DNA of 64,000 nt from Gammaproteobacteria bacterium (lineage in GTDB: Bacteria > Pseudomonadota > Gammaproteobacteria > Pseudomonadales > Azotimanducaceae), in NCBI GenBank assembly GCA_009839505.1, contig VXPO01000093.1, positions 60,240 through 124,239 on the forward strand, in the 5' to 3' direction. The position numbers and the translations under genes were made by a program. The notes below the pieces were generated by a model, which searched no databases, was not told the origin of the DNA, and worked only from the letters and a program-made list of their open reading frames with translations. Shown in pieces: positions 53,102-62,303 of the stretch (its first letter is position 1; the number at the start of each line of letters is the position of its first letter).

Positions 53102-54318
53102 CCGAGGCGCATCCGGTCGATCCCGACCACGCGGTCGTAGAGCACGTACAGGCCGATCACGGCGAGCAGCAGGATCGCGGCCAGCGCCGCCGCCAGGCCC
53201 CAGTTGAGGGACGTCTGCATGTGGTAGGCGATCATGTTGGAGATCAACTGTCCGCTCTGACCGCCCACCAGCGCCGGGGTGATGTAGTAGCCGATGGCGA
53301 GGATGAACACGAGCAGGGCCCCGGCGCCGACGCCGGGCAGGGTCTGCGGCCAGTAGACCCGGCGGAACGCCTGCATGGGCGTCGCGCCCAGCGAGGCCGC
53401 GGCGTCCATGTGACGTGCGGGGATGGAACGCATCACGGAATACAGCGGCAGGACCATGAACGGCAGCAGCACGTGGGTCATGGCGACGAACGTGCCGGTC
53501 ATGTTGTAGATCATGGCGATGCGTTCGTCGTCCGCGACGATGCCGAGTGCGACCAGGATGTCGTTGACCACGCCCTGGTTCTGCAGCAGCACGATCCAGG
53601 CCGTGGTGCGCACCAAGAGCGATGTCCAGAACGGCACCAGCACCAGCACCAGCAGCGTCGTCGACCAGCGCGGCCCCGCGTGAACGATGGCGTGGGCGAT
53701 GGGGTAGCCGATGACCAGGCACAGCAACGTCACGCCGATGCTGACCCACAGCGTTCGGAGGTAGAGCGGCACGTAAATTCGCCGTGTCTCCGGCATCGCA
53801 CCGCTGCTGCCGTCGGCGCGGGTCTCGAGGTCCACGGCGTTCAGGAAATGACGAGCCGTGAAGCGCTGCCCGGCTTCGCGGATGGCGAGCCATGTGGCGG
53901 TCTCACCCCAGTCTTCGTCTATGGCGAGGAGGGCGTCCTGCCAGGTCCCGCCGTTGGGCGGTTCGGTACCGACATCGCGGCCGAGGCGTCGCGGCGTCTT
54001 GACGATGACGCTGCGCAGGCCGCTTTGGATTCGGTTGATGCGGGTCGCGGCACGGCCCAGCGTGCGCTCGTCCCGGGCGCGCAGCAGTTCGCTGGCCATG
54101 GTTGCGAAGGTCGCCTCGGAGGGCGTGCCGCTGCCGTCCCACTTTGCCAGCGCCGCGAGGGTCTCCGGCAGGATGTCCGCGACCTCGGCGTCGTACACGC
54201 TGCGGGTTAGCAGATTGCCCAGCGGCGCGATGAATGTCACCGCGATGAACGCGATCAGCGGCAATGTCAGGCCAGCGGCCCGCAGCCTGGACGATCGTGC
54301 TTCCTTTATCGCGGGCAT
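53098..54318 (-). CDS. potB: ABC transporter permease, PotB-like, with a large periplasmic insertion
   Basis: 406 residues from ATG 54318. The C-terminal 230 residues are a normal PotB permease with the EAA loop HMDAAASLGATPMQAFRRVYWPQTLPG. Between the first helix and the second about 150 residues (DAEVADILPETLAALAKWD, RATRINRIQSGL, NGGTWQDALLAIDEDWG) project to the periplasm. This insertion is characteristic of a subset of PotB proteins. The gene lies 263 bp after the potD-like gene, the only long gap in the operon, and that gap contains an inverted repeat. Confidence 0.87.
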   Translation of the reverse strand: MPAIKEARSSRLRAAGLTLPLIAFIAVTFIAPLGNLLTRSVYDAEVADILPETLAALAKWDGSGTPSEATFATMASELLRARDERTLGRAATRINRIQSGLRSVIVKTPRRLGRDVGTEPPNGGTWQDALLAIDEDWGETATWLAIREAGQRFTARHFLNAVDLETRADGSSGAMPETRRIYVPLYLRTLWVSIGVTLLCLVIGYPIAHAIVHAGPRWSTTLLVLVLVPFWTSLLVRTTAWIVLLQNQGVVNDILVALGIVADDERIAMIYNMTGTFVAMTHVLLPFMVLPLYSVMRSIPARHMDAAASLGATPMQAFRRVYWPQTLPGVGAGALLVFILAIGYYITPALVGGQSGQLISNMIAYHMQTSLNWGLAAALAAILLLAVIGLYVLYDRVVGIDRMRLG

Positions 54319-54337
54319 CGTGCGCCTGCGTGTCCAT

Positions 54338-54585
54338 CTAGCCCGCATATCTCACCAAGTCGCTTGTGCCAAGAGGCAACTGCTTGGTTGTTGGAGTGTT
54401 TCTGGGCATCCAAAACCGGTGGCGGATCGACAGACTGTGCTGGCCACGCCCTCGCCGGTCTTTTGCCCCCCTGCGCGCACGTGCGACCTCAACCGTAGTC
54501 CCCGCTAGGCTTTCGGTCGCGAGCACGCGCAGGGGGCCAAAATCCTCGGCGATCATCGTGGCCCTTGGTGAGATATGCGGGCTAG
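54338..54585. repeat. 248-bp segment bounded by 22-bp inverted repeats (repeat copies 2 and 3)
   Basis: The left arm 54338-54359 and the right arm 54564-54585 are perfect inverted repeats holding TTGGTGAGATATGCGGGCTA. The right arm overlaps the TAG stop of the potD-like gene; the left arm lies 20 nt before the potB-like ATG. The interior has no ORF I would support. In the mRNA the arms could pair and separate binding-protein and permease expression, as REP elements do in other importer operons. A small non-autonomous transposable element is the alternative. Confidence 0.85.
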
Positions 54586-55673
54586 CGCGCCAGCCAGGCG
54601 GCGAACCGCTCGTTCATGTCGTCCCGGTTGTCGCTCCACCATTGCCAGTCGTTCTGCAGAGCCCGCTTCGCGTTCTCGGGCGAGTTGGGCATGTGCGGGC
54701 CCATCTCAACGCCGGTCTCGGCGTGGGTCGTGATGAGCGGCTCGGCGGAATGACGGGTGGGACTGTACGAGATGTAGCGTGCGACGCCGGCCATGGACGA
54801 TGGCCGCGCGGCGAATTCGACGAAACGCTGGGCGGCTTCTGCGTTGGGCGCGCCTTCCAGAATCGCGATGAAGCCGGTGTCCAGCACCTGGCCGTCCCAG
54901 ACGATGACGAAGGGCTGCTTCTCCAGCACCTGGGCGTTGAAGATGCGGCCGTTGTAGGCGGTTGACATGGTGACTTCGCCGTCGGCGAGCATCTGTGGCG
55001 GCTGCGCGCCGGCTTCCCACCAGACGACCTCGTCCTTGATGGTGTCGAGCTTGGCGAAGGCGCGCTCGATGCCCGCCTCGGTGTCGAGCAGCGCGTAGAC
55101 CTCGTCCGCCGGTACGCCGTCGCCCAGCAACGCGAACTCGAGGTTCACGACGGGCGAACGGCGCATGCCGCGGCGACCGGGGAAACGCTCGAGATCGAAG
55201 AAGTCCTCCATGGTGGTCGGCTTTTCGCCGGGAATCTTCTCCGCGTTGTAGGCGTAGACCGTGGAGTAGTAGAGCGTGTTGGCGCCACACTCGGTGATCG
55301 CACCGGGATAGTAGTCGTCCTCCGCCGAGGAGCCGTCGGCGCCGGGCGGCAGGGTGGCGGGGTCGAAGACCTTGAACAGTCCCTCGTCGCAGCCGCGCAC
55401 GCCGTCTGCGAGTTCGACATCCACGACGTCCCAGTTCACCGCGCCGGCCTCCACCTGCGCGCGCACCTCGGCGAGGCCGCCGTTGTAGTCCTCGAGCTTG
55501 ATCTCTATGCCGGTCTCGGCGGTGAACGCCTTGTGGTAGCCCTCGACGCAGGCACGGGCGTAGGACCCGCCCCAGGACACCACGGTCAGCGACTCGGCGG
55601 CGGTGGCACCCGCGCCCGCGACCGACAATGCCGCAACGGCGATTGCGTTGGTGAAGCAACGATTGGAATTCAT
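54582..55673 (-). CDS. potD: ABC transporter solute-binding protein, PotD/spermidine-putrescine type
   Basis: 363 residues with a signal peptide (IAVAALSVAGAGATAAESL) and a PotD-type fold (LTVVSWGGSYARACVEGYHKAFTAETGIEIKLEDYNGGLAEV, WDVVDVELADGVRGC, NTLYYSTVYAYNAEKIPGEKPTTMEDFFDLERFPGRRGM). The GGLAEV and WSDN regions suggest a putrescine/spermidine-like or related ligand; exact specificity is not determined. It overlaps potA (ATGA). Its TAG stop is part of a dispersed repeat. Confidence 0.9.
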   Translation of the reverse strand: MNSNRCFTNAIAVAALSVAGAGATAAESLTVVSWGGSYARACVEGYHKAFTAETGIEIKLEDYNGGLAEVRAQVEAGAVNWDVVDVELADGVRGCDEGLFKVFDPATLPPGADGSSAEDDYYPGAITECGANTLYYSTVYAYNAEKIPGEKPTTMEDFFDLERFPGRRGMRRSPVVNLEFALLGDGVPADEVYALLDTEAGIERAFAKLDTIKDEVVWWEAGAQPPQMLADGEVTMSTAYNGRIFNAQVLEKQPFVIVWDGQVLDTGFIAILEGAPNAEAAQRFVEFAARPSSMAGVARYISYSPTRHSAEPLITTHAETGVEMGPHMPNSPENAKRALQNDWQWWSDNRDDMNERFAAWLAR

Positions 55674-56788
55674 GGTTCGGTGTTTCCTTGCAATACGGAA
55701 GGGTCGGGGGGAAGTGCTCGACCGTCCAGCGTCGCCCAGCCGATGCGTACGTCGTCGCCGGGCAATACGGTGCCGTGACCGACGATGTTGGGGATTTTCG
55801 CGATGAAGCCGTCGTTGTTCCCTACCTGGAGTCGCACACGCAGGTGGTCGCCGATAAAGACCACGTCGAGGGCCTTGGCGGTGAGTTCGTTGGCGTATTG
55901 TCCGGGGTCGGGCTGCACGCCCACCCGTTCCGGGCGTATCGCCAGGATCACGTCGTCGCCGACCGCACAGCCCTGGACATCGAACGCCCGGACGACGCCG
56001 CTGCCGGTGTCGACGTCGCAGATGTCGCCGTCGGTGCGGGTAACGCAGGCGCGCAAAAGATTGTTCTCGCCGATGAAGTTCGCGACGAAAGCGCGCTCGG
56101 GCTCCTCGTAGAGCGTCTCGGGACTGGCGATCTGTTCGATCCTGCCGTCTCGGAACACCGCCACGCGATCGGACATCACCATGGCTTCCTGCTGGTCGTG
56201 GGTGACGTAGATCACGGTGACCCCGAGTTCCTGGTGGATGCGGCGTATCTCGAACTGCATCTCCTCGCGCAGCCGACGGTCCAGCGCCCCCAAGGGTTCG
56301 TCCATCAGCACCAGCTCCGGTTCGAACACCAGCGCCCTGGCAATGGCCACGCGTTGCTGCTGGCCGCCGGAAAGCTGGCCCGGGCGCCGGTCCTCGAAAC
56401 CCTCCAACTGCACGAGGCGAAGCGCGCGTCCCACCCGCTCGACGCGCTCGGCGGCGGGCGTTCGCCGAACCTCCAGGGGAAACGCGAGGTTGCCGCCCAC
56501 GGTCATGTGGGGGAACAGCGCGTAGTTCTGGAACACCACCCCGATGTTGCGCTTGTCCGGGGGCAGGTCGTGGACCGAGGCGCCGTTCACCAGGATCTCG
56601 CCCGCGGAGGGCTGCTCGAACCCGGCGAGCATCATCAGGCAGGTGGTCTTGCCGGACCCGGACGGGCCGAGCAGGGTCAGGAACTCACCCTGGTTGACGC
56701 CCAGGTTCAGATCCTCGACGACGAGCGTCCGACCGTCGTAGCTCTTCTGAACGTTGCGGTACTCGACGTGGGGCATGGCGGATTCCAT
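55670..56788 (-). CDS. potA: ABC transporter ATPase, PotA-like
   Basis: 372 residues from ATG 56788; a GTG at 56806 and an ATG at 56776 are alternatives. Walker A LLGPSGSGKTT, signature LSGGQQQRVAIARAL, Walker B LVLMDEPLGALD, switch histidine in TVIYVTHDQ, and a C-terminal TOBE-type domain (DVILAIRPERVGVQPD, VVFIGDHLRVRLQVGNND). It powers the PotB/PotC-like permeases. It starts 8 nt after the LOG-family stop. Confidence 0.92.
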   Translation of the reverse strand: MESAMPHVEYRNVQKSYDGRTLVVEDLNLGVNQGEFLTLLGPSGSGKTTCLMMLAGFEQPSAGEILVNGASVHDLPPDKRNIGVVFQNYALFPHMTVGGNLAFPLEVRRTPAAERVERVGRALRLVQLEGFEDRRPGQLSGGQQQRVAIARALVFEPELVLMDEPLGALDRRLREEMQFEIRRIHQELGVTVIYVTHDQQEAMVMSDRVAVFRDGRIEQIASPETLYEEPERAFVANFIGENNLLRACVTRTDGDICDVDTGSGVVRAFDVQGCAVGDDVILAIRPERVGVQPDPGQYANELTAKALDVVFIGDHLRVRLQVGNNDGFIAKIPNIVGHGTVLPGDDVRIGWATLDGRALPPDPSVLQGNTEP

Positions 56789-56796
56789 CGGCTGCC

Positions 56797-57357
56797 TCAC
56801 AACCACTTGCCGAGGCGCACAGGACGGTGCTGTTTCAGGGCGTCGACCAGCCGACCCGCATCGTCTTCGACAATGATCGCGTCGACATGCTCGTGCCGTA
56901 CGAATCCCTCGTTCTGAACAAAGCGGAGATAGCGTAGAAGCGTGTCGAAATAGCCGGCGACATTCAACAAGCCGACGGGTTTGTCGAAGATGGCGAGTTG
57001 ATTCCAGGTCACCGCTTCAAAGAGCTCCTCCAGCGTACCGAATCCCCCGGGGAGCGCGATGTACGCGTCGGACAGGGCGGCGAAGCGCGCCTTGCGCTGG
57101 TGAATCGTATCGACGGTTTCGAGTTGCACGGTCTTGTGGCCGGCGAGATCCCGGAGATCCGGCGTGATCACGCCGATGACCTCGCCACCGGCAGCGCAGG
57201 CGGCGTCCGCCAGGGCGCCCATCAGTCCCACGCCGCCGCCGCCGAAGACGATGCCGATACCGCGCTCCGCCAGGCACCGGCCGAGCGCTTGGGCACCGAG
57301 CACGTACTCGGGATCCCGGCCTTCGCTGGAGCCGCACATGACGCAGACACGCTTCAA
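56797..57357 (-). CDS. LOG-family phosphoribohydrolase (TIGR00730-type)
   Basis: 186 residues with the family signature: VCVMCGSSEGRDPEY at the start, GIVFGGGGVGLMGALADAA, and IALPGGFGTLEELFE (PGGXGTXXE). LOG proteins cleave the ribose-phosphate from nucleoside 5'-monophosphates such as cytokinin ribotides; bacterial relatives are sometimes misnamed lysine decarboxylases. First gene of the polyamine-type transporter operon, which suggests a shared metabolic role, though the link is contextual. Confidence 0.9.
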   Translation of the reverse strand: MKRVCVMCGSSEGRDPEYVLGAQALGRCLAERGIGIVFGGGGVGLMGALADAACAAGGEVIGVITPDLRDLAGHKTVQLETVDTIHQRKARFAALSDAYIALPGGFGTLEELFEAVTWNQLAIFDKPVGLLNVAGYFDTLLRYLRFVQNEGFVRHEHVDAIIVEDDAGRLVDALKQHRPVRLGKWL

Positions 57358-57507
57358 GGTTGATCTCGGATGACGAGGGGATCGAGATGGTACTGGAACT
57401 CGCCTTAAGGCGGTGGCCCGAAGCCATCGGCAAGCCTGCTATGGTTGAACGCCCCCACGGGCATTTGTTTTTTGGTGGTGGCTGTCCCGAGTGGATGGAG
57501 GCTCCGA

Positions 57508-60500
57508 ATGCTCCTGTCACGGTGCACAAGGTCCATTGAGGAAGTGTCGGCGGTAGCGGCTGCCGAACTCCGCACCCGCCGGCTTGTCCGTACCTGGCTG
57601 TTCGCGGCACTGGGGCTGGTGCTGATCCTCGGCTCCCATGCGCTGGTCGCCCTGGAGCATGCACGGTACTTCTACGGCGGCGTTTTCGTGGACGTCTACA
57701 CGCCGAGATTCTCGATCTCCTGGCTTGGTGCCGTCTGGCTTTGGCTGTTCCTGGTCGCGGCGGTGTTCCTGGCATTCGACACGCGACCGCGCGACCTGCG
57801 CGAGCGGGTGGCGGGCGTTCTCGATTCGAGACCCGTGTCCAACGGCACCCTGCTCTGTGGACGCTTGGTGGGCCTGGTGCTCACCGCCTGGTTGCCGCTG
57901 GTCGCCGCCTTAGCGCTGATCCAGTTGTTCGGTGTCGTGGGTGAAGCCGTCCACGCCGCCTCGGGCGATGGCGAACCCATGATCGCCTGGATGCTTGCGG
58001 TGCCCATCGAACCGGTGTCCCTGGCGGCCTTCCTGTCCATCGACGCGCTGCCCGCGCTGGCGTTCACCGTCGCGATCGTCCTGTTCCTGGCAGCGTCGAT
58101 GCGCAATCGCCTGCTCACCGTGGTCGTGGCGTTGTCGCTGATCGGGCTCCATGTCGTTCTGCTGGGCATGCTGCCCGTCTACCTGCTGCCGGCGGCTTCT
58201 CTGGTGGCGAGCCATGCCGAGTTCGGTTCGGACATCGTGCCGCGGTTCGCCGACTGGCAGGTGTTCCTGCAGCGCGCCTCGATGCTGCTCTTCGCCGGCG
58301 GCTTCCTGGCATTCGCCGCGGCCGCCCATCCCCGCCGCGACGACGGTTCTTTCGTTCGCCGCATCGGCGTCGGCGGGGTGCTGATGCTCGTCGGTGCCCT
58401 CGGTGTCGTCACCGTGGCCATGGACGGGGTTGGCGATCTTCGCCAACGCGATCAGTGGCTCGCAGTGCACGAGTCGCTCGAGACCAACGCCTTGGCGGAC
58501 GTCGAACGGATCAGCGGTACCGTCCGGATCGATCCGGGCAGGGCGCTTGAACTCGATCTCGAACTCCAAGTGCGGCCGGCGGACGTTGCCCTCGAGCGCT
58601 TGGTCTTCAGCTTCAACCCTGGTCTGACGGTGGCCGAGGTCGCCATCGACGGCGGCGATGCGCCGTTCCGACACGAACACGGCGTGTTGACCGTGGCGCT
58701 CGCCGAACCGCTTGCCACCGGTACCGAAGCGACGCTCTCGTTGCGCGCGGCAGGCGTGCCCGATCCGGACTTCGCCCATCTCGACAGTGCCGTCGACTGG
58801 CGCCGCCTCAACAGTGCCAATCCCCTGCTGCTCCTAGGTACGGACGCCGCGATCTTCGAGTCCGAATACGTCGCGCTTCCACCCGATCTCCACTGGCTGC
58901 CCGTGGTTGGGTCCAACGTGGAGGACTCGGCTCAGGGGCTCGACTTCCACCATGTCGATCTCGCCGTGGAAGTGCCCGAGGATTGGCTCGTGGCCGGTCC
59001 CGGACGGCGCCAGGAAACCGGCGTGCAGTCGCGGTTTCGATTCGCTCCCGAGGGCCCCCTCCCCGGCGTCGGACTGTTCGCCGCAGCCTTCGAGCGGCGT
59101 GCCGTGGAAGTGGCGGGGGTCGAGTTCGAACTCTTGGTGGGTGCCCAGCACCTGCGCAACGTGGATCTGTTGGCGGGAGCGGAGGACGCCATCGTCGAGT
59201 GGCTTGGCGAACGACTGGACGGCGCGGAACGCTTTGGACTCTCCTATCCGTACGGGGGGTTCAGCGTGGTGGAGGTGCCGGGGCGGTTCAGGAGCTACGC
59301 CGGCGGCTGGCGACTGGACACGGCCCTGTTCCCCCCGGGCGTGATGCTGCTCAGAGAGACGGGACTCCCGCTTGCGCGCCTCGAACACATGCTCCACAGC
59401 CCCAACTATTCGTTTGGTCGGGGAGGGGACAAAAAAACCCGCAAGGCAGGCGTGCTGCGAATGGTCACCGGGTGGACCCCCACCGGAGGCACCCACCATC
59501 ATGCGGTGCACAATCTCATCTCTTTCCAGACCGGTGCCACGGGTCCGGGGTCTGCGGTCGTGGATCTGATCTGTCGGCGACTCGTGAGCCGCCTGGTGTG
59601 GCAAGAGCGTTTGATCGTTGGCGGCAAGGAGATCTCCTCGGGGGACTTCTCGGCACATCGGTTCGACATGCGATCCCGTTGGGGATTGGGGTTCGGTCCC
59701 CTGATCGACCGCCGGCTCGGCGGGCCAAGCCCCCGTGCCCAACTCGTCACATCGAATCGCCCACCGGTTTGGGAGGCGGCGGAACACTCGGCCCTTATGG
59801 GTATCGAGGACTCGGGGCTCGACAGACGCCTCGCGGTGGACGTGATGTCGCTCGTGGGTGGCGCCCTGGAGGACTCGATTGTTCGTGCGTTGCGTTCCGC
59901 ACCGACGGGCGAGTTGATGGGCGAGCTGGTACGGCGACACCGGGGCGGACATTTCGACCTCGAAGACCTGCTCCGCCTGGGGAAGGAACTGGAAACGGAC
60001 ATCCCCTCGGTGGCCGTGGACTGGCTCACGACACCGGGCATGCCGGGATTCCTGTTCTCCGAGGTGTCGGTGGTGCGACTTTCAGACGATGACCAGGGGC
60101 AGCCCCAGTACCAACTCCTTGTCCACGTCCGCAACGACGAGCCGACGCCGGGGCTGGTCAGCCTCGGAATGCCTCGCGGACGTTCGGGCTATGCCGAGGG
60201 CGACGTCATCCCGATACCCGCGCGATCCTCGGTGGAAATCGGCCGTGTACTGGAAGCGCCGCCGAGAGAGGTGTGGCTAAGACCCCATCTGTCGTTGAAC
60301 CGCACCCAGGCGCGGTTGACGATTGACAACGCCGATCCCGGAACGGTGGTCGACCGGCTACCCTTCTACGGCGCGCGACCGAGCGAGTGGAGGCCGCCGG
60401 TCGACGATTCGATCATCGTGGACGATCTTGATCCAGGGTTCTCCGTCCGGTCCGTGGTCCCGGAGCGCCGTTGGTTTCGGCGTCGGGCGCCTTCCGACGA

Positions 60501-60954
60501 CGCTGTGCTGGACCAGGGCCTACCCGAGTTCGAAATCCCCACGCCAGGGTGGACCCGCCAGGAATTGCCCACGGGCCACGGCAAGTACCGACGCACCGCG
60601 GCACGGGTATGGAAGGGCGAGGGCGAGCTCTTTGCAACTTTCGCGGCGGTCCTCCCCAGCGAAGGCCGCTGGCGCCTGGACTACCACGTGCCGGATCTCG
60701 GCCGTCTCAGTCCCTTCATGTTCGTCTTCGCCGGTCCGCGTGACTCGCTGGGCAACTACGACATCAAGGTCGTCGCCAACGGCGAGACCACGGTGGTCGA
60801 GTTCGACGCGGACGAGGCGGTCAAGGGCTGGAACAAGCTCGGCGAGTTCGATCTCGAAGCCGGGGAGGTCCGCGTGCAGGTCTCGGACCTCACCACGGGG
60901 GAGATCGTGGTCGCCGACGCGATCCGCTGGACACCGGTGGCCGGGGATTCCTAG
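57508..60954 (+). CDS. ABC-2-type permease fused to a degenerate M1-peptidase-like domain
   Basis: 1148 residues from ATG 57508 with GGAGG 9 nt upstream. The first 325 residues hold about seven membrane helices of an ABC-2 permease (LFAALGLVLILGSHALVALEHARY, RPRDLRERVAGVLDSRPVSNG). A large periplasmic portion then resembles M1 aminopeptidases (FGLSYPYGGFSVVEVPGRF, LRETGLPL), but the HEXXH zinc motif is not seen: the equivalent helix reads DLICRRLVSRLVWQERL. The last 130 residues are a golvesin/xly-like beta domain (WRLDYHVPDLGRL, KVVANGETTVVEFDADE). No ABC ATPase lies beside it. Probably membrane-associated assembly or maintenance; catalysis is doubtful. Confidence 0.65.
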   Translation: MLLSRCTRSIEEVSAVAAAELRTRRLVRTWLFAALGLVLILGSHALVALEHARYFYGGVFVDVYTPRFSISWLGAVWLWLFLVAAVFLAFDTRPRDLRERVAGVLDSRPVSNGTLLCGRLVGLVLTAWLPLVAALALIQLFGVVGEAVHAASGDGEPMIAWMLAVPIEPVSLAAFLSIDALPALAFTVAIVLFLAASMRNRLLTVVVALSLIGLHVVLLGMLPVYLLPAASLVASHAEFGSDIVPRFADWQVFLQRASMLLFAGGFLAFAAAAHPRRDDGSFVRRIGVGGVLMLVGALGVVTVAMDGVGDLRQRDQWLAVHESLETNALADVERISGTVRIDPGRALELDLELQVRPADVALERLVFSFNPGLTVAEVAIDGGDAPFRHEHGVLTVALAEPLATGTEATLSLRAAGVPDPDFAHLDSAVDWRRLNSANPLLLLGTDAAIFESEYVALPPDLHWLPVVGSNVEDSAQGLDFHHVDLAVEVPEDWLVAGPGRRQETGVQSRFRFAPEGPLPGVGLFAAAFERRAVEVAGVEFELLVGAQHLRNVDLLAGAEDAIVEWLGERLDGAERFGLSYPYGGFSVVEVPGRFRSYAGGWRLDTALFPPGVMLLRETGLPLARLEHMLHSPNYSFGRGGDKKTRKAGVLRMVTGWTPTGGTHHHAVHNLISFQTGATGPGSAVVDLICRRLVSRLVWQERLIVGGKEISSGDFSAHRFDMRSRWGLGFGPLIDRRLGGPSPRAQLVTSNRPPVWEAAEHSALMGIEDSGLDRRLAVDVMSLVGGALEDSIVRALRSAPTGELMGELVRRHRGGHFDLEDLLRLGKELETDIPSVAVDWLTTPGMPGFLFSEVSVVRLSDDDQGQPQYQLLVHVRNDEPTPGLVSLGMPRGRSGYAEGDVIPIPARSSVEIGRVLEAPPREVWLRPHLSLNRTQARLTIDNADPGTVVDRLPFYGARPSEWRPPVDDSIIVDDLDPGFSVRSVVPERRWFRRRAPSDDAVLDQGLPEFEIPTPGWTRQELPTGHGKYRRTAARVWKGEGELFATFAAVLPSEGRWRLDYHVPDLGRLSPFMFVFAGPRDSLGNYDIKVVANGETTVVEFDADEAVKGWNKLGEFDLEAGEVRVQVSDLTTGEIVVADAIRWTPVAGDS

Positions 60955-60965
60955 CGGGCTAGTCG

Positions 60966-62303
60966 CTACCGTTCGTTCGCGGCCACCGGCAGCCTCAGGC
61001 ACGCCCGTGCGCCGTGCGTGTCCGTTCGGTTCGCCAGGTCCAGCCAGCCATCGTGGCTCTCGGCGATGTGCCGGGAGAGCACCAACCCGATACCGGCACC
61101 ATCGGGCTTGGTGGAGTAGAAGGGCACGAACAGGTTCTCCGTCTCCGCGATGCCGGGACCGTCATCCTCGATGAAGATTTCGACCTGCCCGTCCACCTTC
61201 CGCCAGCGGACCGTGACGCCACCGCCGGTCTGGCGGGCCGCGTCGGCGGCATTGCGCACGAGATTCAGCAGCGCCTGTTCCAGTTGATCGGGGTCGGCTC
61301 GCACCGACACTGCCGACCCGTCTTGTACGTCGACGGTCATGCGGGTCTCGAGCTTCGCCACCCTGTGTACGCAGTCGGCCAGATCGACCGCAACGAGGTT
61401 GGGCGGCGGTAGCCGGGCGAGCCGCGCGTACGCCGACATGAACCGCTCGAGTCCTTCGGCGCGCCCGGAGACGATCTCGAGTCCACGTTCAACGTCGCGC
61501 GACCAGTCGTCCGGTAGCGGATCCCGGCGTACGAGGGTGCGGATGCTCGCGGCAATGGATTTGATCGGCGTCAGGGAATTGTTGATCTCGTGGCTGAGCA
61601 CCCGGACGAGACGTCGCCAGGTCTCACGTTCTTCCTCGCGCAAGGCACTGGAGAGGTCCGTCAGGACGATGAGGGTCAACCGCCTGCCCGCCATGCGGAT
61701 GGCGCTGCGTCGAACCTGCCAGCGCCGTGTGCCTATTGGATCATTTCGTTCGATGGTCCGCGGAGCATGGCCCGTTAGTGTCTCGGCGAGCCCGAGCTCG
61801 TCGGCCGACTTGCCCATCGCTTCGGCATCGGAAACCCCGGTGAGGTGTTCGCCGGCACGGTTCACGAGACGCAGCAGTCGTTGCTCGTCGAATACGAAGA
61901 CGGCGATGTCGACGGCGTCGAGGACGTGCTGCAACAACCCCGATGCTTCCGCCGCATCGAGGCGTTGGTTGCGCAGCAGCGTCTCCAGCTCGTTGACCTC
62001 GTGGAGGGTCAGGGCCAGGGGGTTGTTCGTGCCGGCTCCGGCAGCGCGCACCGAGTAGTCGCCCTGTCGCAGGGCGGCGAGGACGTTCGCCACGGTGCGC
62101 AGCGGACGGTGGAGCCGCGACTTCAGGGCTACCGCTAACAGGATCCAGCAGACGACGAGGCCCAGTGTGAGGGACCAGCGAAGGCCGGACCCATAGTCCG
62201 CCATCCACAGCAGCACCATGGCAGCGACGATGCCGGGCGCCCCGGCCAGCAGGACCCACGGGAGTGCCGACAGGGCGCCCCGTCGAGCGCCGCTACGTCC
62301 CAT
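60966..62303 (-). CDS. NtrY-like sensor histidine kinase
   Basis: 445 residues from ATG 62303, overlapping the response-regulator stop by 11 bp. Two membrane helices (ALPWVLLAGAPGIVAAMVLLWM, LTLGLVVCWILLAVAL), a HAMP-like linker, a PAS-like domain (VLDAVDIAVFVFDEQRLLRLVNRAGEHLTGVSD), the phosphoacceptor helix VRVLSHEINNSLTPIKSIA, and a catalytic domain (LVRNAADAARQ, EDDGPGIAE, GAGIGLVLSRHIAESHDG). It phosphorylates the partner regulator. The signal is unknown. Confidence 0.9.
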   Translation of the reverse strand: MGRSGARRGALSALPWVLLAGAPGIVAAMVLLWMADYGSGLRWSLTLGLVVCWILLAVALKSRLHRPLRTVANVLAALRQGDYSVRAAGAGTNNPLALTLHEVNELETLLRNQRLDAAEASGLLQHVLDAVDIAVFVFDEQRLLRLVNRAGEHLTGVSDAEAMGKSADELGLAETLTGHAPRTIERNDPIGTRRWQVRRSAIRMAGRRLTLIVLTDLSSALREEERETWRRLVRVLSHEINNSLTPIKSIAASIRTLVRRDPLPDDWSRDVERGLEIVSGRAEGLERFMSAYARLARLPPPNLVAVDLADCVHRVAKLETRMTVDVQDGSAVSVRADPDQLEQALLNLVRNAADAARQTGGGVTVRWRKVDGQVEIFIEDDGPGIAETENLFVPFYSTKPDGAGIGLVLSRHIAESHDGWLDLANRTDTHGARACLRLPVAANER

